From positions 52,129 to 116,128 of the forward strand of contig CAZCOS010000003.1 of the NCBI GenBank assembly GCA_964500605.1: a stretch of DNA of 64,000 nucleotides. Reading direction: 5' to 3'. Positions 41,741-50,130 of the stretch are shown here, one piece after another (the stretch's first letter is position 1; each line of letters begins with the position of its first letter). The notes under the pieces were generated by a model that ran no database searches, had not been told where the DNA came from, and was given only the letters and a program-made list of their open reading frames with translations. A program made the position numbers and the translations under genes. Source of the stretch: Sterolibacterium sp964500605 (GTDB lineage Bacteria; Pseudomonadota; Gammaproteobacteria; Burkholderiales; Rhodocyclaceae).

Positions 41741-43065
41741 GGTGTCACAACACGCGCATAAAGATCATGCACATCGCAATCCGTAATTTCGACGGTGGCG
41801 AATTCACCGATTTCCAAAGCCTGACCATCGGTAACATACACCACACCATCGATTTCCGGTGCATCGCCTTCAGTGCGTGCGATTGCACCATCCTCGTCGA
41901 TATCATCCACAAGAACACGGACCACGCGGCCAATCTTGCGTTCCAGCCGCTGCGTACTGATGTCCTCTTGAAAATCCATCAGCTGCTGACGACGTTCCTC
42001 ACGCACTTCCTCGGGCAAAGCACCCGGCAGATCGTTCGCTGCTGCACCTTCAACCGGCGAATAGGCAAATGCACCGACACGATCGAGTTGTGCCTCTTCA
42101 AGAAAGGTCAGCAATTCCTCGAACTCCGCTTCGGTCTCGCCTGGGAAGCCGGTAATGAAGGTGCTACGAATGGTGATATCCGGGCAGATCGCACGCCAGG
42201 CCTTGATACGTTCGAGATTGTTTTCGCTGCTGGCAGGCCGCTTCATCAGCTTGAGAATGCGCGGGCTGGCGTGCTGGAAAGGAACATCGAGATAAGGAAG
42301 GATTTTGCCCTCGGCCATGAGTGGAATCAGGCTATCTACACTGGGATAGGGATAAACATAGTGCAGACGCACCCAAATCCCCAACTCGCCCAGTGCCTGA
42401 CAAAGCTCGAACAGTCGCGTCTTGACCGGACGCCCCCCATGAAAGCCCGTGCGATATTTGAGGTCCACTCCATAAGCACTGGTGTCTTGCGAAATGATCA
42501 ATACTTCCTTGACACCCGCCTTGGCCAGATTTTCGGCTTCCTGCAGCACCTCACCCACAGGACGGCTGACCAGATCACCACGCAGGCTCGGAATGATGCA
42601 AAAACTGCAACGATGGTTACAGCCTTCGGAAATTTTCAGATAAGCGTAGTGCTGTGGCGTGATGCGGATGCCTTGCGGCGGTACAAGATCGACAAAAGGC
42701 TCGTGCAGGGGCGGCAACTGGGCATGGACAGCATCCATGACTTCCTTCGTGGCCTGCGGGCCCGTTACGGCCAGCACGCGGGGATGAGTCTGGCGAACAA
42801 TGTCACCTTTGGCCCCAAGACAGCCGGTAACGATCACTCTGCCATTTTCATCGAGGGCTTCGCCAATCGCGTCCAGCGATTCGGCCACGGCCTCGTCGAT
42901 AAAGCCACAGGTATTGACGACGACCAGATCCGCTCCTTCGTAAGAGCCGGAAATCATGTAGCCCTCCGCACGCAGGCGCGTCAGGATCATTTCTGAATCA
43001 ACCGTCGCCTTCGGACAACCCAGAGAGACAAAGCCGACTGTCGGCACTTTCTTTTTATGTGGCAT
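41737..43065 (-). CDS. rimO: ribosomal protein uS12 methylthiotransferase RimO
   Basis: The MTTase N-terminal domain starts VGFVSLGCPKATVDSE and contains NTCGFIDEA and GCLGAKG. The radical SAM cluster CNHRCSFCIIP follows in the middle, and a C-terminal TRAM domain ends the protein (RVLVDDIDEDGAIARTEGDAPEIDGVVYV in shorter pieces). The wording fits RimO rather than MiaB. It adds a methylthio group to Asp89 of ribosomal protein S12. It is followed by the overlapping GlcD-type gene. Confidence 0.95.
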   Translation of the reverse strand: MPHKKKVPTVGFVSLGCPKATVDSEMILTRLRAEGYMISGSYEGADLVVVNTCGFIDEAVAESLDAIGEALDENGRVIVTGCLGAKGDIVRQTHPRVLAVTGPQATKEVMDAVHAQLPPLHEPFVDLVPPQGIRITPQHYAYLKISEGCNHRCSFCIIPSLRGDLVSRPVGEVLQEAENLAKAGVKEVLIISQDTSAYGVDLKYRTGFHGGRPVKTRLFELCQALGELGIWVRLHYVYPYPSVDSLIPLMAEGKILPYLDVPFQHASPRILKLMKRPASSENNLERIKAWRAICPDITIRSTFITGFPGETEAEFEELLTFLEEAQLDRVGAFAYSPVEGAAANDLPGALPEEVREERRQQLMDFQEDISTQRLERKIGRVVRVLVDDIDEDGAIARTEGDAPEIDGVVYVTDGQALEIGEFATVEITDCDVHDLYARVVTP

Positions 43066-43207
43066 CGAAAAAACCTGATGAAAAAAATGAAAGCCCTAGC
43101 CATTCATGTTTGCATGGGTAAGCCCAGGCAACGTGAAAGTCGGGCTCGTCCGGAATGAAAAAATGGCGAATTCAGACAGAATCTACGCCTTGCCACAATA
43201 AAGTGGC

Positions 43208-43801
43208 TCAGTCGTTATTCTGGTCGCCGCCTGAATCCTTGTCGCCCGGCACGGCGGAAAAAGGCGGAAAAGGGAAGCGAGTAAAGAGATTACGCGTCTG
43301 ACCATGCATCTGTTCCTGCATTTGCTGGAACATCTTCTGGCTCTGGTCCATGTAGGCATTCATCATGTTTTGCATGGCCGGGCCCTGAAAGTTGAGAAAT
43401 TGCGACCACAGATCGTGGTTCATGGCTGGGTTTTCACCATACAGAGCTCGCGTCTGCTCTTTGAAACGGGCCTGCATGTCAGCGAAAGAATGCAGGTTGG
43501 CCTCGAGATATTTTCCCATCATGCCCTGCATGGCATTTCCATAGAAGCGAATCATCTGTGCCAGCAATTCACTGGAAAACATCGGCGTACCGCCCGTCTC
43601 TTCTTCGAGGATGATCTGGAGCAAAACACTGCGAGTCAGATCTTCGCCAGTTTTGGCATCAACGACCTTGAATACTTCGTGATCCATCACCATCTGTCGA
43701 ACATCAGGCAGCGTGATGTAGGCACTGCTGCGCGTGTCATAGAGCCGACGATTGGGATATTTCTTGATGAGGCGAGGAGCCGAATCATCCGGTCTGTTCA
43801 T
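43208..43801 (-). CDS. phaR: PHA synthesis repressor PhaR
   Basis: The N-terminal PHB/PHA accumulation regulator DNA-binding domain begins RLIKKYPNRRLYDT, diagnostic for the family. The C-terminal half is helical and rich in Met and Gln (MQEQMHGQTRNLFTRF), suiting binding to polymer granules. The ATG at 43801 has AAGG seven bases upstream. PhaR represses phasin and pha genes until it is titrated onto PHA granules. It closes the phaC-phaB-phaB-phaR set; its start is 60 bp after the second phaB stop codon. Confidence 0.95.
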   Translation of the reverse strand: MNRPDDSAPRLIKKYPNRRLYDTRSSAYITLPDVRQMVMDHEVFKVVDAKTGEDLTRSVLLQIILEEETGGTPMFSSELLAQMIRFYGNAMQGMMGKYLEANLHSFADMQARFKEQTRALYGENPAMNHDLWSQFLNFQGPAMQNMMNAYMDQSQKMFQQMQEQMHGQTRNLFTRFPFPPFSAVPGDKDSGGDQNND

Positions 43802-43861
43802 GGCGTGGCCTTGTCGCATTGCACGGGCCGGGGAGGTTCGAATACCCGGCCCGTTGCAGGA

Positions 43862-44602
43862 TCAATACATGTGCAGACCACCGTTGATGTTGAATGTCGC
43901 ACCCGTCATGTAACCAGCCAGGTCAGAGGCCAGGAAACTGACCAGATGACCGATTTCCTCAGGTTTGCCAAAACGGCCCATGGGCACGGTCTGTTCGATC
44001 TGGTCACGCACTTCCTGCTTGATCGCCATGATCATTTCCGTGGCGATATAGCCCGGCGCAATGGCATTGACCGTCACGCCCTTCTTGACCACTTCCTGAG
44101 CGATGGCCTTGGTGAAACCCAGCACACCGGCCTTGGCGGCAGAGTAATTGGCTTGGCCAAACTGGCCCTTGACGCCATTGACCGAAGCCATATTGATGAT
44201 GCGGCCAAAATTACGCGCCACCATGCCATCGACCACTTGACGGGTCACATTGAACAGGCTGTCGAGGTTTGTCGCCATAACGGCATCCCATTGGGACTTT
44301 TCCATCTTGCGAAAAACGGAGTCACGGGTGATGCCAGCGTTATTGACCAACACATCGATCGGGCCGATTTCAGCTTCGATCTTCTTGACCATGGCCGCGC
44401 AGGAATCGAAATCGGAAACATCGCCTTCGGCGGCATGAACGTTGTAGCCCTCAGCCCTCATCTTGGCCAGCCACTCATCCTTGGGCGGGAATCCCGGCAG
44501 GCAGTTTGCCACGACAATCATGCCGTCTTTAGCCAGAGCCCTACACATCGCCGTTCCCAGACCACCCATACCGCCCGTTACCAACGCAATTCTTGCAGCC
44601 AC
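43862..44602 (-). CDS. phaB: acetoacetyl-CoA reductase, second copy
   Basis: A GTG start at 44602 with AGAAGG six bases upstream gives 246 residues, the same length as the neighbouring paralogue. SDR features are present: TGGMGGLG, NNAGITRD, SSVNG-type block ASVNGVKGQFG, the catalytic Tyr-x-x-x-Lys in NYSAAKAG, and PGYIATEM. It reduces acetoacetyl-CoA to (R)-3-hydroxybutyryl-CoA with NADPH for PHA synthesis. It resembles the other copy by roughly half its residues, so the duplication is old. Terminator-like hairpins stand between the two copies. Confidence 0.92.
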   Translation of the reverse strand: MAARIALVTGGMGGLGTAMCRALAKDGMIVVANCLPGFPPKDEWLAKMRAEGYNVHAAEGDVSDFDSCAAMVKKIEAEIGPIDVLVNNAGITRDSVFRKMEKSQWDAVMATNLDSLFNVTRQVVDGMVARNFGRIINMASVNGVKGQFGQANYSAAKAGVLGFTKAIAQEVVKKGVTVNAIAPGYIATEMIMAIKQEVRDQIEQTVPMGRFGKPEEIGHLVSFLASDLAGYMTGATFNINGGLHMY

Positions 44603-44627
44603 TTTAGACCTTCTCTTTCTTGACAAC

Positions 44628-44651
44628 AAAAAGCGGCTCCTTCGAGCCGTT
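44628..44651 (-). terminator. terminator-like hairpin in the leader of the second phaB
   Basis: CGGCTC (44634-44639) and GAGCCG (44644-44649) form the stem, extended by a G-U and an A-U pair, with A5 at 44628-44632 giving U5 on the minus strand. It ends about 25 bases before the GTG start codon. Confidence 0.65.
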
Positions 44652-44654
44652 CAC

Positions 44655-44695
44655 GTAAAAAAAACCGGTTGACTCAACCGATCCGGTGGAACCGG
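44655..44695 (-). terminator. second terminator-like hairpin between the phaB genes
   Basis: An A8 stretch on the plus strand (44657-44664) lies next to CCGG-containing inverted repeats: read on the minus strand, CGGTT-GAGTC-AACCG is followed by GTTTTTTTT. A longer ACCGG/CCGGT pairing is an alternative. Confidence 0.55.
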
Positions 44696-44796
44696 AAGCA
44701 TGGGACAGGGTTCGATCGAGCTCGAATTCCAGCGATAGCCCCTCTGCAACGCGACGATCCAAGCGCGTATTGTATTAGGAAAACGTGAATTTGATG

Positions 44797-44834
44797 AAAA
44801 AAGCGGTGAACCGCCCTTCGGCAGCCCACCGCTT
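44797..44834 (-). terminator. terminator of the first phaB
   Basis: On the minus strand AAGCGGTG (44834-44827) pairs with CACCGCTT (44808-44801) and is followed by TTTT. It lies about 25 bases after the stop codon of the first phaB. Confidence 0.8.
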
Positions 44835-44857
44835 CGCCTGTTTTCTGGCGTATTTGA

Positions 44858-45598
44858 TCAGAACATATGCTGGCCGCCGTTGATCGAGACATTCGCTCCA
44901 TTGACGAAAGCCGCTTCTTCGGAGGTCAGATAGGCCACCAGACCAGCGACTTCTTCGGGTTTACCCAGACGGCCAGTCGGAATCTGCGGAAGAATCTTGG
45001 AATCCAGCACGTCCTGCGGAATGGCGGTCACCATTTTCGTGCCGATGTAGCCCGGAGAAATGGTGTTGACCGTCACACCGCGTTTGGCCACTTCAAGTGC
45101 CAAAGCCTTGGTGAAACCGTGCATCCCGGCCTTGGCCGCAGCGTAGTTGGTCTGACCAAACGCGCCCTTCTGACCATTGACCGAGGAAATATTGATGACA
45201 CGTCCCCAGCCCCGCTCGACCATGCCATCCATCACCTGTTTGGTCATATTGAAGACGGAATCGAGATTGGTACGGATAACGGCATCCCAATCCGCCTTGG
45301 TCATTTTCTTGAAGGTCATGTCGCGCGTGATCCCCGCGTTATTAACCAGCACATCAACGGGGCCCAGGTCTTTATGAATCTGGTCGATACAAACCTTGCA
45401 AGACTCAAAGTCGCTCACATCGCAAGGATAGGCCTTGAATCCATAGCCCATATCGTTCATGTTGCGCAGCCATTCTTGTGCCCTTGTATTGCTGGGGCTA
45501 TAGGTGGTCACCACCCGATAACCCAAGGCTGAAAGTTTGATGCAGATGGCTTCACCCAGACCGCCCATCCCCCCAGTCACCAAAGCTACTCTTGGCAT
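44858..45598 (-). CDS. phaB: acetoacetyl-CoA reductase, first copy
   Basis: The 246-residue SDR protein begins MPRVALVTGGMGGLGEAI and has NNAGITRDMTFKKMTKADWD, the catalytic Tyr-x-x-x-Lys in NYAAAKAG and PGYIGTKM, close to the classical Ralstonia PhaB sequence as I recall it. It uses NADPH to make (R)-3-hydroxybutyryl-CoA. A GGGAG ribosome binding site is six bases before the ATG. It sits directly downstream of phaC (145-bp gap). Confidence 0.94.
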   Translation of the reverse strand: MPRVALVTGGMGGLGEAICIKLSALGYRVVTTYSPSNTRAQEWLRNMNDMGYGFKAYPCDVSDFESCKVCIDQIHKDLGPVDVLVNNAGITRDMTFKKMTKADWDAVIRTNLDSVFNMTKQVMDGMVERGWGRVINISSVNGQKGAFGQTNYAAAKAGMHGFTKALALEVAKRGVTVNTISPGYIGTKMVTAIPQDVLDSKILPQIPTGRLGKPEEVAGLVAYLTSEEAAFVNGANVSINGGQHMF

Positions 45599-45743
45599 AA
45601 CGCTCTCCCTTTAATTGACAGGCCAATTGCACAATTGCAAAAAATCATCTGAAAGCTGGTTTTAGCTGGTTCGATCACCAAGCTGCAAACCCCATCTCGC
45701 ACCCCATCCGGTATGAGTTTTCGGATGCCGTGCGAGTGCCATT

Positions 45744-47369
45744 CTACGATGTCTTTTCGAGAACGTAACGCCCCGGTGCGCTTTCGATCTTGCAATAACG
45801 ACGATTTCCTGGCGAAACGGGTGCACTCCGCATGGACCCCGATTGCCTGCCCAACCACGCCAACCAGAATGGCCACCAACTCCCGACTTCCTCGCGCGCG
45901 CCTTCCAGCCAGCGTTCGGCGCAGGGCAACCTTCCTTTATTGTGGTGATGCCAATAGCTGCGACGTTTTTTTGAAGGCGGATTGATGACGCCCGCAATGT
46001 GTCCACTGGCCCCCAGAACGAAAGTGGATGGTCCGGACAAGAGCTTTCTGGAACGATAGGCCGATTGCCAGGGGACGATGTGATCCTCGCGGGAGGCATA
46101 TATGAAGGATGGCATGTCGACCTGCCCCAGATCGACCTTCACGCCGCAAACTTCAAGTTGCCCCGGCCTGCACAAACGATTTTCCAGATACATGTTCCGC
46201 AAATACCAGGCTGCGAAAGGCCCGGGAAGGTTCGTGCTGTCTGCATTCCAGTAAAGCAGGTCAAACGCGGCCGGTGAGCCCCCCTTCAGATAGTTGCCCA
46301 CCACATAAGGCCAGATGAGATCGTTCGCCCGTAAGGCCGAGAAAACCGAGGCCAACTCACTGCCTTTCATCAGCCCGCCTTTCCCGATCGTCGCTTCACG
46401 CAGCGCGACCGAAGCCGGATCAATGAACACGCCCAACTCACCCGGTTCGGCAAAATCCAGCAAGGTCGTCAGCAGTGTCAGGGAGGCGACCGGATTTTCA
46501 TTGCGGGCACGAGCAACGGCCAGTGAAGTCGTCAACAGCGTACCGCCCACACAAAAACCCAATACATTGATCTGTGGAACCTGGGCAATATCAGTTGCAA
46601 TGCTCAATGCGCGCAACACACCTTGCTCGACATAATCATCCCAACGCAAATGGCCTTGTGCAGCCTGGGGGTTGCGCCACGAGATGAGAAAGACGGTCAT
46701 GCCTTGCGCCACAGCATGATGAACAAAGGAGTTTTCGACTTGCAGATCGAGGATGTAAAACTTGTTGATGCAGGGCGGCACGATGAGGAGCGGAATTTCC
46801 GCCACCTCATCCGTTTGCGGCGCGTACTGGATGAGCTGCATCAATTCGTTTTCGAAGACAACGGCCCCCGGAGTCGTCGCCAGATTGCGCCCCACCTCAA
46901 ACGCGGAATCATCCGTCATGGAAATCCGGCCTTTGGCCAAATCTTCCAGAAGATTCCGGATTCCTGCCGTGATACTTTCCCCTTGCGTTTCAATGGCAGT
47001 CTGGATGAACTCCGGGTTGGTCGCAGCAAAATTGGAAGGTGCCAGCGCGTCCAGCATCTGGCGCATCATGAATTGCCATTGCGCCTGAAGCTGCGCCTCA
47101 TGCGTCGATTGCGCCTTGGGAATCTGCTCGAATTGCCGATTCAGAAATTCGACGTTTAGCGCATACGCCTGTCGTAAATAATCATGGAACGGGCTGGCCG
47201 CCCAGGCCGGGCTGGAAAAACGTCGGTCTTCCTTGAAGGAAGGCGCGTCCGGCAAAGGCTTGCGTTCCAGTTGGGCTTGCCACAAGCGGGCATGGCGCAG
47301 AAGGAATTCCTGTTGCTGGCGGAGCCGCTCGGTTTCGGAAGCAAACTTCCCGGATTTTCGCTGCGCCAT
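45744..47369 (-). CDS. phaC: polyhydroxyalkanoate synthase, class I
   Basis: The alpha/beta-hydrolase core has the lipase-box Cys273 (GFCVGG), Asp429 in SREDHIVPW and His457 in ASGHIAG, forming the catalytic triad. The N-terminal PHA synthase domain (about 75-250) and the C-terminal block GSWWPFWLAWL are present. The length of 541 is a little short of the usual 560-590 for class I, because of a reduced N-terminus. It polymerises 3-hydroxyacyl-CoA at granule surfaces. It follows rlmD by 24 bp on the same strand, so read-through from that unit is likely. Confidence 0.95.
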   Translation of the reverse strand: MAQRKSGKFASETERLRQQQEFLLRHARLWQAQLERKPLPDAPSFKEDRRFSSPAWAASPFHDYLRQAYALNVEFLNRQFEQIPKAQSTHEAQLQAQWQFMMRQMLDALAPSNFAATNPEFIQTAIETQGESITAGIRNLLEDLAKGRISMTDDSAFEVGRNLATTPGAVVFENELMQLIQYAPQTDEVAEIPLLIVPPCINKFYILDLQVENSFVHHAVAQGMTVFLISWRNPQAAQGHLRWDDYVEQGVLRALSIATDIAQVPQINVLGFCVGGTLLTTSLAVARARNENPVASLTLLTTLLDFAEPGELGVFIDPASVALREATIGKGGLMKGSELASVFSALRANDLIWPYVVGNYLKGGSPAAFDLLYWNADSTNLPGPFAAWYLRNMYLENRLCRPGQLEVCGVKVDLGQVDMPSFIYASREDHIVPWQSAYRSRKLLSGPSTFVLGASGHIAGVINPPSKKRRSYWHHHNKGRLPCAERWLEGAREEVGSWWPFWLAWLGRQSGSMRSAPVSPGNRRYCKIESAPGRYVLEKTS

Positions 47370-47393
47370 GTGTTTTTCTCGAGAGACTAGGGT

Positions 47394-48710
47394 TCAACGC
47401 TCGAACAGCGCGATCGATTCAACGTGCGAAGTCTGGGGGAACATGTTGGCAATTCCCGCCCCCTTGAGCTGGTAGGGCCCTTCATGCACGAGGATGGCGG
47501 CGTCGCGTGCCAGCGTGGCCGGGTTGCAAGAGACATAAACGATGCGTCGGGGGGATTGATCGCCCCGCAGTGCCAATGATTTCGATAGCTCAGCCGCCCC
47601 TTCACGCGGCGGGTCAATCAACATCCGGTCAAAATGCCCTAGAGTCGCCAGGCTATCTGGTGTGACTTCAAAAAGATTGGCGACCTGAAATTCAGTATTG
47701 GCTCCTAAACCGTTCGCATTGGCATTGGCACGCGCGCGCTCAACCAAAGTTTTGCTGCCTTCAACACCGACAACCTGAGCCCCACTTCGCGCAATCGGAA
47801 GCGTGAAATTCCCCAGGCCACAAAACAGATCCGCCACCCGCTCCCCCGCCTGAGGGGCAAGCAAAGCCAATGCCTTTCGGACGAGAACACGATTGATGCC
47901 ATGATTGACCTGCGTAAAGTCCGTGGGCAGAAAATGGTGAGTCACACCAAATTCCGGCAGTTCATAGCGCAGCCCCGGAACATTGATGGGATGAAAAAGA
48001 TGAACGCTATCGGGCCCAGCAGGCTGAAGGTAAAAAACAATGTTCTGGGCATCGGCAAAGCGACGCAAAGCCGCGTCATCGGCGGGGGTCAGCGGATCCA
48101 GAATGCGCAAAACCAGCACACGCTGCATCTTCCCTTCGTGCTCGCCCACGGCGACTTCAATCTGCGGCAGGCGCGCAGCGATGGAAAGACCGCCAATGAG
48201 TTCACGCAGCAGCGGAATCAGGGCCGAAACCTCAGGTGGCAAGACCTCGCAGGAGTCCATATCAGCCACATAACTGCTACGCCGTTCATGAAACCCCACC
48301 AGCACGCCGCCTTTTTTCAGGACATGCCGCACCGAAAGACGCGCCCGATAACGATACCCCCAATAAGGACCATGGACGGCGGGATAAAGCGTTTCCGGAC
48401 GCAGACGGGCAAGATGCCAAAGCGCATCTTCCAGAACCCGCTGCTTGACGGCGGTCTGGGCCGTCGAATCCAGATGCTGCATGCTGCAACCACCGCACAC
48501 ACCAAAATGGCGGCAACGCGGCACGACGCGCTGCGCACTGGGAGAGAGGATGTGCGTAGCACTCGCCTGTTCGTAACTCGGTTTGCGCTTATAACTACTG
48601 TATCCGACCGTCTCACCCAGCAAGGCCCCTTCGATGAAAATGACCTTGCCATCGACATGCGTCACGCCGCGTCCGTCATGGTCGAGCGATTCAATCGTTG
48701 CAACAGGCAT
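47394..48710 (-). CDS. rlmD: 23S rRNA (uracil-1939-C5)-methyltransferase RlmD
   Basis: The N-terminal TRAM domain (MPVATIESLDHDGRGVTHVDGK), the 4Fe-4S cluster cysteines (CRHFGVCGGCSMQH), the SAM-binding DLFCGLGNFTLP and the catalytic region IDPPREGA and VSCNPAT are all present. This matches RlmD (RumA), which makes m5U1939 in 23S rRNA. Length (438) is normal. It is in a tight array with the enoyl-CoA hydratase gene (20 bp before it) and phaC (24 bp after it). Confidence 0.95.
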   Translation of the reverse strand: MPVATIESLDHDGRGVTHVDGKVIFIEGALLGETVGYSSYKRKPSYEQASATHILSPSAQRVVPRCRHFGVCGGCSMQHLDSTAQTAVKQRVLEDALWHLARLRPETLYPAVHGPYWGYRYRARLSVRHVLKKGGVLVGFHERRSSYVADMDSCEVLPPEVSALIPLLRELIGGLSIAARLPQIEVAVGEHEGKMQRVLVLRILDPLTPADDAALRRFADAQNIVFYLQPAGPDSVHLFHPINVPGLRYELPEFGVTHHFLPTDFTQVNHGINRVLVRKALALLAPQAGERVADLFCGLGNFTLPIARSGAQVVGVEGSKTLVERARANANANGLGANTEFQVANLFEVTPDSLATLGHFDRMLIDPPREGAAELSKSLALRGDQSPRRIVYVSCNPATLARDAAILVHEGPYQLKGAGIANMFPQTSHVESIALFER

Positions 48711-48730
48711 ATTTTCGCCCAGCCTTTCTC

Positions 48731-49525
48731 TTAGGCATTAAAAGCAGTGAAATCCGGCTTGCGCTTCTCGAAGAAAGCCGCGAAGGCTTCCTTGGCCTCG
48801 GGCGAAACCAGCCGTTGCTTGAACTGCCGCATTTCGCTTTGCAAGGTTTGTTCGATCAGCGATTGCTGCGCCGATTTCAACATCTGTTTGGTCAATATCA
48901 CCGAAGCCTTGGGGAGTGCCGCGAGCTTTCGGGCTTGCGCAAGCGCATGGGCCAGCACCTGATCGTCAGGAAGGACTGCATTGACCAGCCCCACTTCACG
49001 CGCTTTCTCCGCATTGAACGGCTCGCACAGCAAGAGCATTTCCGCCGCCCTCACATGCCCCGCCAAGGCCGGCAACATCAGGCTGGAAGCCGCTTCCGGG
49101 CAAAGCCCCAGGCTCACGAAAGGCAGTTGAAACTTCGCACTCTCCCCTGCATAAACTAAATCGCAATGCAGCAGCAGCGTCGTCCCCACTCCTACCGCCA
49201 CGCCGGAAATCGCGGCGACAAAGGGCTTCTTGAGCGTGGCAAAGGTCTTCAGGAAACGAAAGACGGGGGGCGGCGGATCTTCCTGCACAGGGGGATTCGC
49301 CAGAAAGTCGCCCAGATCATTCCCTGCGGTGAATGCACCAGGCTGGCCGTGAATCAGAATGACACGCACCGAGGGATCCTGCTCACCCGCCGCCAGAGCA
49401 TCGGCCATGGCGGTATACATGGCCGTCGTCAAGGCGTTTTTCTTCTCGGGGCGACGAATTTCAATGCGCAGGACCCCCTCCTGAATTTCGGTCACAATCT
49501 GTTCGTTTGCATTCATCTCGCTCAT
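48731..49525 (-). CDS. enoyl-CoA hydratase/isomerase family protein
   Basis: The crotonase fold is clear: IHGQPGAFTAGNDLGDF, then AISGVAVGVGTTLLLHCDLVYA (oxyanion hole), then PFVSLGLCPEAASSLMLP. One catalytic Glu position appears as Leu/Pro (LGLCPEA), so whether it hydrates or isomerises is open. A fitting role is fatty-acid or PHA-precursor metabolism. AGGTG lies four bases before the ATG. It heads the tight array with rlmD and phaC. Confidence 0.85.
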   Translation of the reverse strand: MSEMNANEQIVTEIQEGVLRIEIRRPEKKNALTTAMYTAMADALAAGEQDPSVRVILIHGQPGAFTAGNDLGDFLANPPVQEDPPPPVFRFLKTFATLKKPFVAAISGVAVGVGTTLLLHCDLVYAGESAKFQLPFVSLGLCPEAASSLMLPALAGHVRAAEMLLLCEPFNAEKAREVGLVNAVLPDDQVLAHALAQARKLAALPKASVILTKQMLKSAQQSLIEQTLQSEMRQFKQRLVSPEAKEAFAAFFEKRKPDFTAFNA

Positions 49526-49599
49526 ATTTCACCTGTCACCTGTATTGGCCATTTTGGAATGGAAGGAATTAGAGAGTTGGAAGATTGGAAGGTTGAGGA

Positions 49600-50055
49600 T
49601 TAACCCACACATTCTTCGCGTAAGGCATCTGCCCAACAATTGGGCGTTTCGTAAAGCCGTACACGCTCGAGGCGAAGCTGATTACCGTAGAAGCCAGAAT
49701 ACACCTGGTCCAGCGTGGAAAAGGCGATGGCCGCCAGATTCTCCGCCGTGGGTACGGCTTCGAGCAACACCGTCTTATGCTCCGGCAAGGTCGCCAGAAA
49801 ATTCACGATGGCCGCATCTTCGCGATAGGCAAGAAAAGCATGATCCCAACCATCGACCAGATGGGCTCGGGCCAAGGACTTGACCTGTGAGAAATCCATC
49901 ACCATGCCATTGGCCGGATCACCATTAGCCTGAATGATCTGGCCACGCAGGGTGATTTCGATCACATACCGGTGACCATGCAGATGACGGCATTGACTCT
50001 GGTGATCGGGAATTCGGTGACCAGCATCGAATTCCAGACGGCGGGTAATCTGCAT
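49600..50055 (-). CDS. queD: 6-pyruvoyl-tetrahydropterin synthase/QueD family protein
   Basis: The zinc ligands His13 (AGH) and His26/His28 (HLHGH) and the catalytic Cys22 are present, with WDHAFL and VPTAENLAA in the second half. QueD makes 6-carboxy-5,6,7,8-tetrahydropterin for queuosine. Length (151) is slightly longer than the E. coli enzyme (121). It is divergent from the radical SAM gene across 75 bp that contains a terminator-like hairpin. The partner queC/queE genes are not in the window. Confidence 0.88.
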   Translation of the reverse strand: MQITRRLEFDAGHRIPDHQSQCRHLHGHRYVIEITLRGQIIQANGDPANGMVMDFSQVKSLARAHLVDGWDHAFLAYREDAAIVNFLATLPEHKTVLLEAVPTAENLAAIAFSTLDQVYSGFYGNQLRLERVRLYETPNCWADALREECVG

Positions 50056-50070
50056 TGCGCGTTTCCAATG

Positions 50071-50091
50071 AAAAACCGGCCAGAATGCCGG
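50071..50091 (-). promoter_or_regulatory. terminator-like hairpin in the queD leader
   Basis: On the minus strand CCGGC, loop ATTCTG, GCCGG is followed by TTTTTC (A5 at 50071-50075), ending 15 bases before the queD start. It could act as an attenuator. No known preQ1 riboswitch pattern was recognised. Confidence 0.4.
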
Positions 50092-50103
50092 AGTGCCGCC
50101 GAT

Positions 50104-50109
50104 TATAAT
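50104..50109 (+). promoter_or_regulatory. putative -10 element of the radical SAM gene
   Basis: A perfect TATAAT stands 21 bases upstream of the ATG at 50131. There is no good -35 at the expected distance (CAGAAT is in that place), so the call is weak. Confidence 0.35.
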
Positions 50110-50130
50110 GCCCAGCCTTGGCCGACAACC

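Noticed and set aside
41596..42996. 466-residue plus-strand ORF
   Set aside because: Antisense shadow of rimO.
43304..44623. 439-residue plus-strand ORF
   Set aside because: Antisense shadow of phaR and the second phaB.
50056..50091. preQ1 riboswitch before queD
   Set aside because: The leader is too short and lacks the conserved aptamer pattern; only a hairpin with a U-run is visible.
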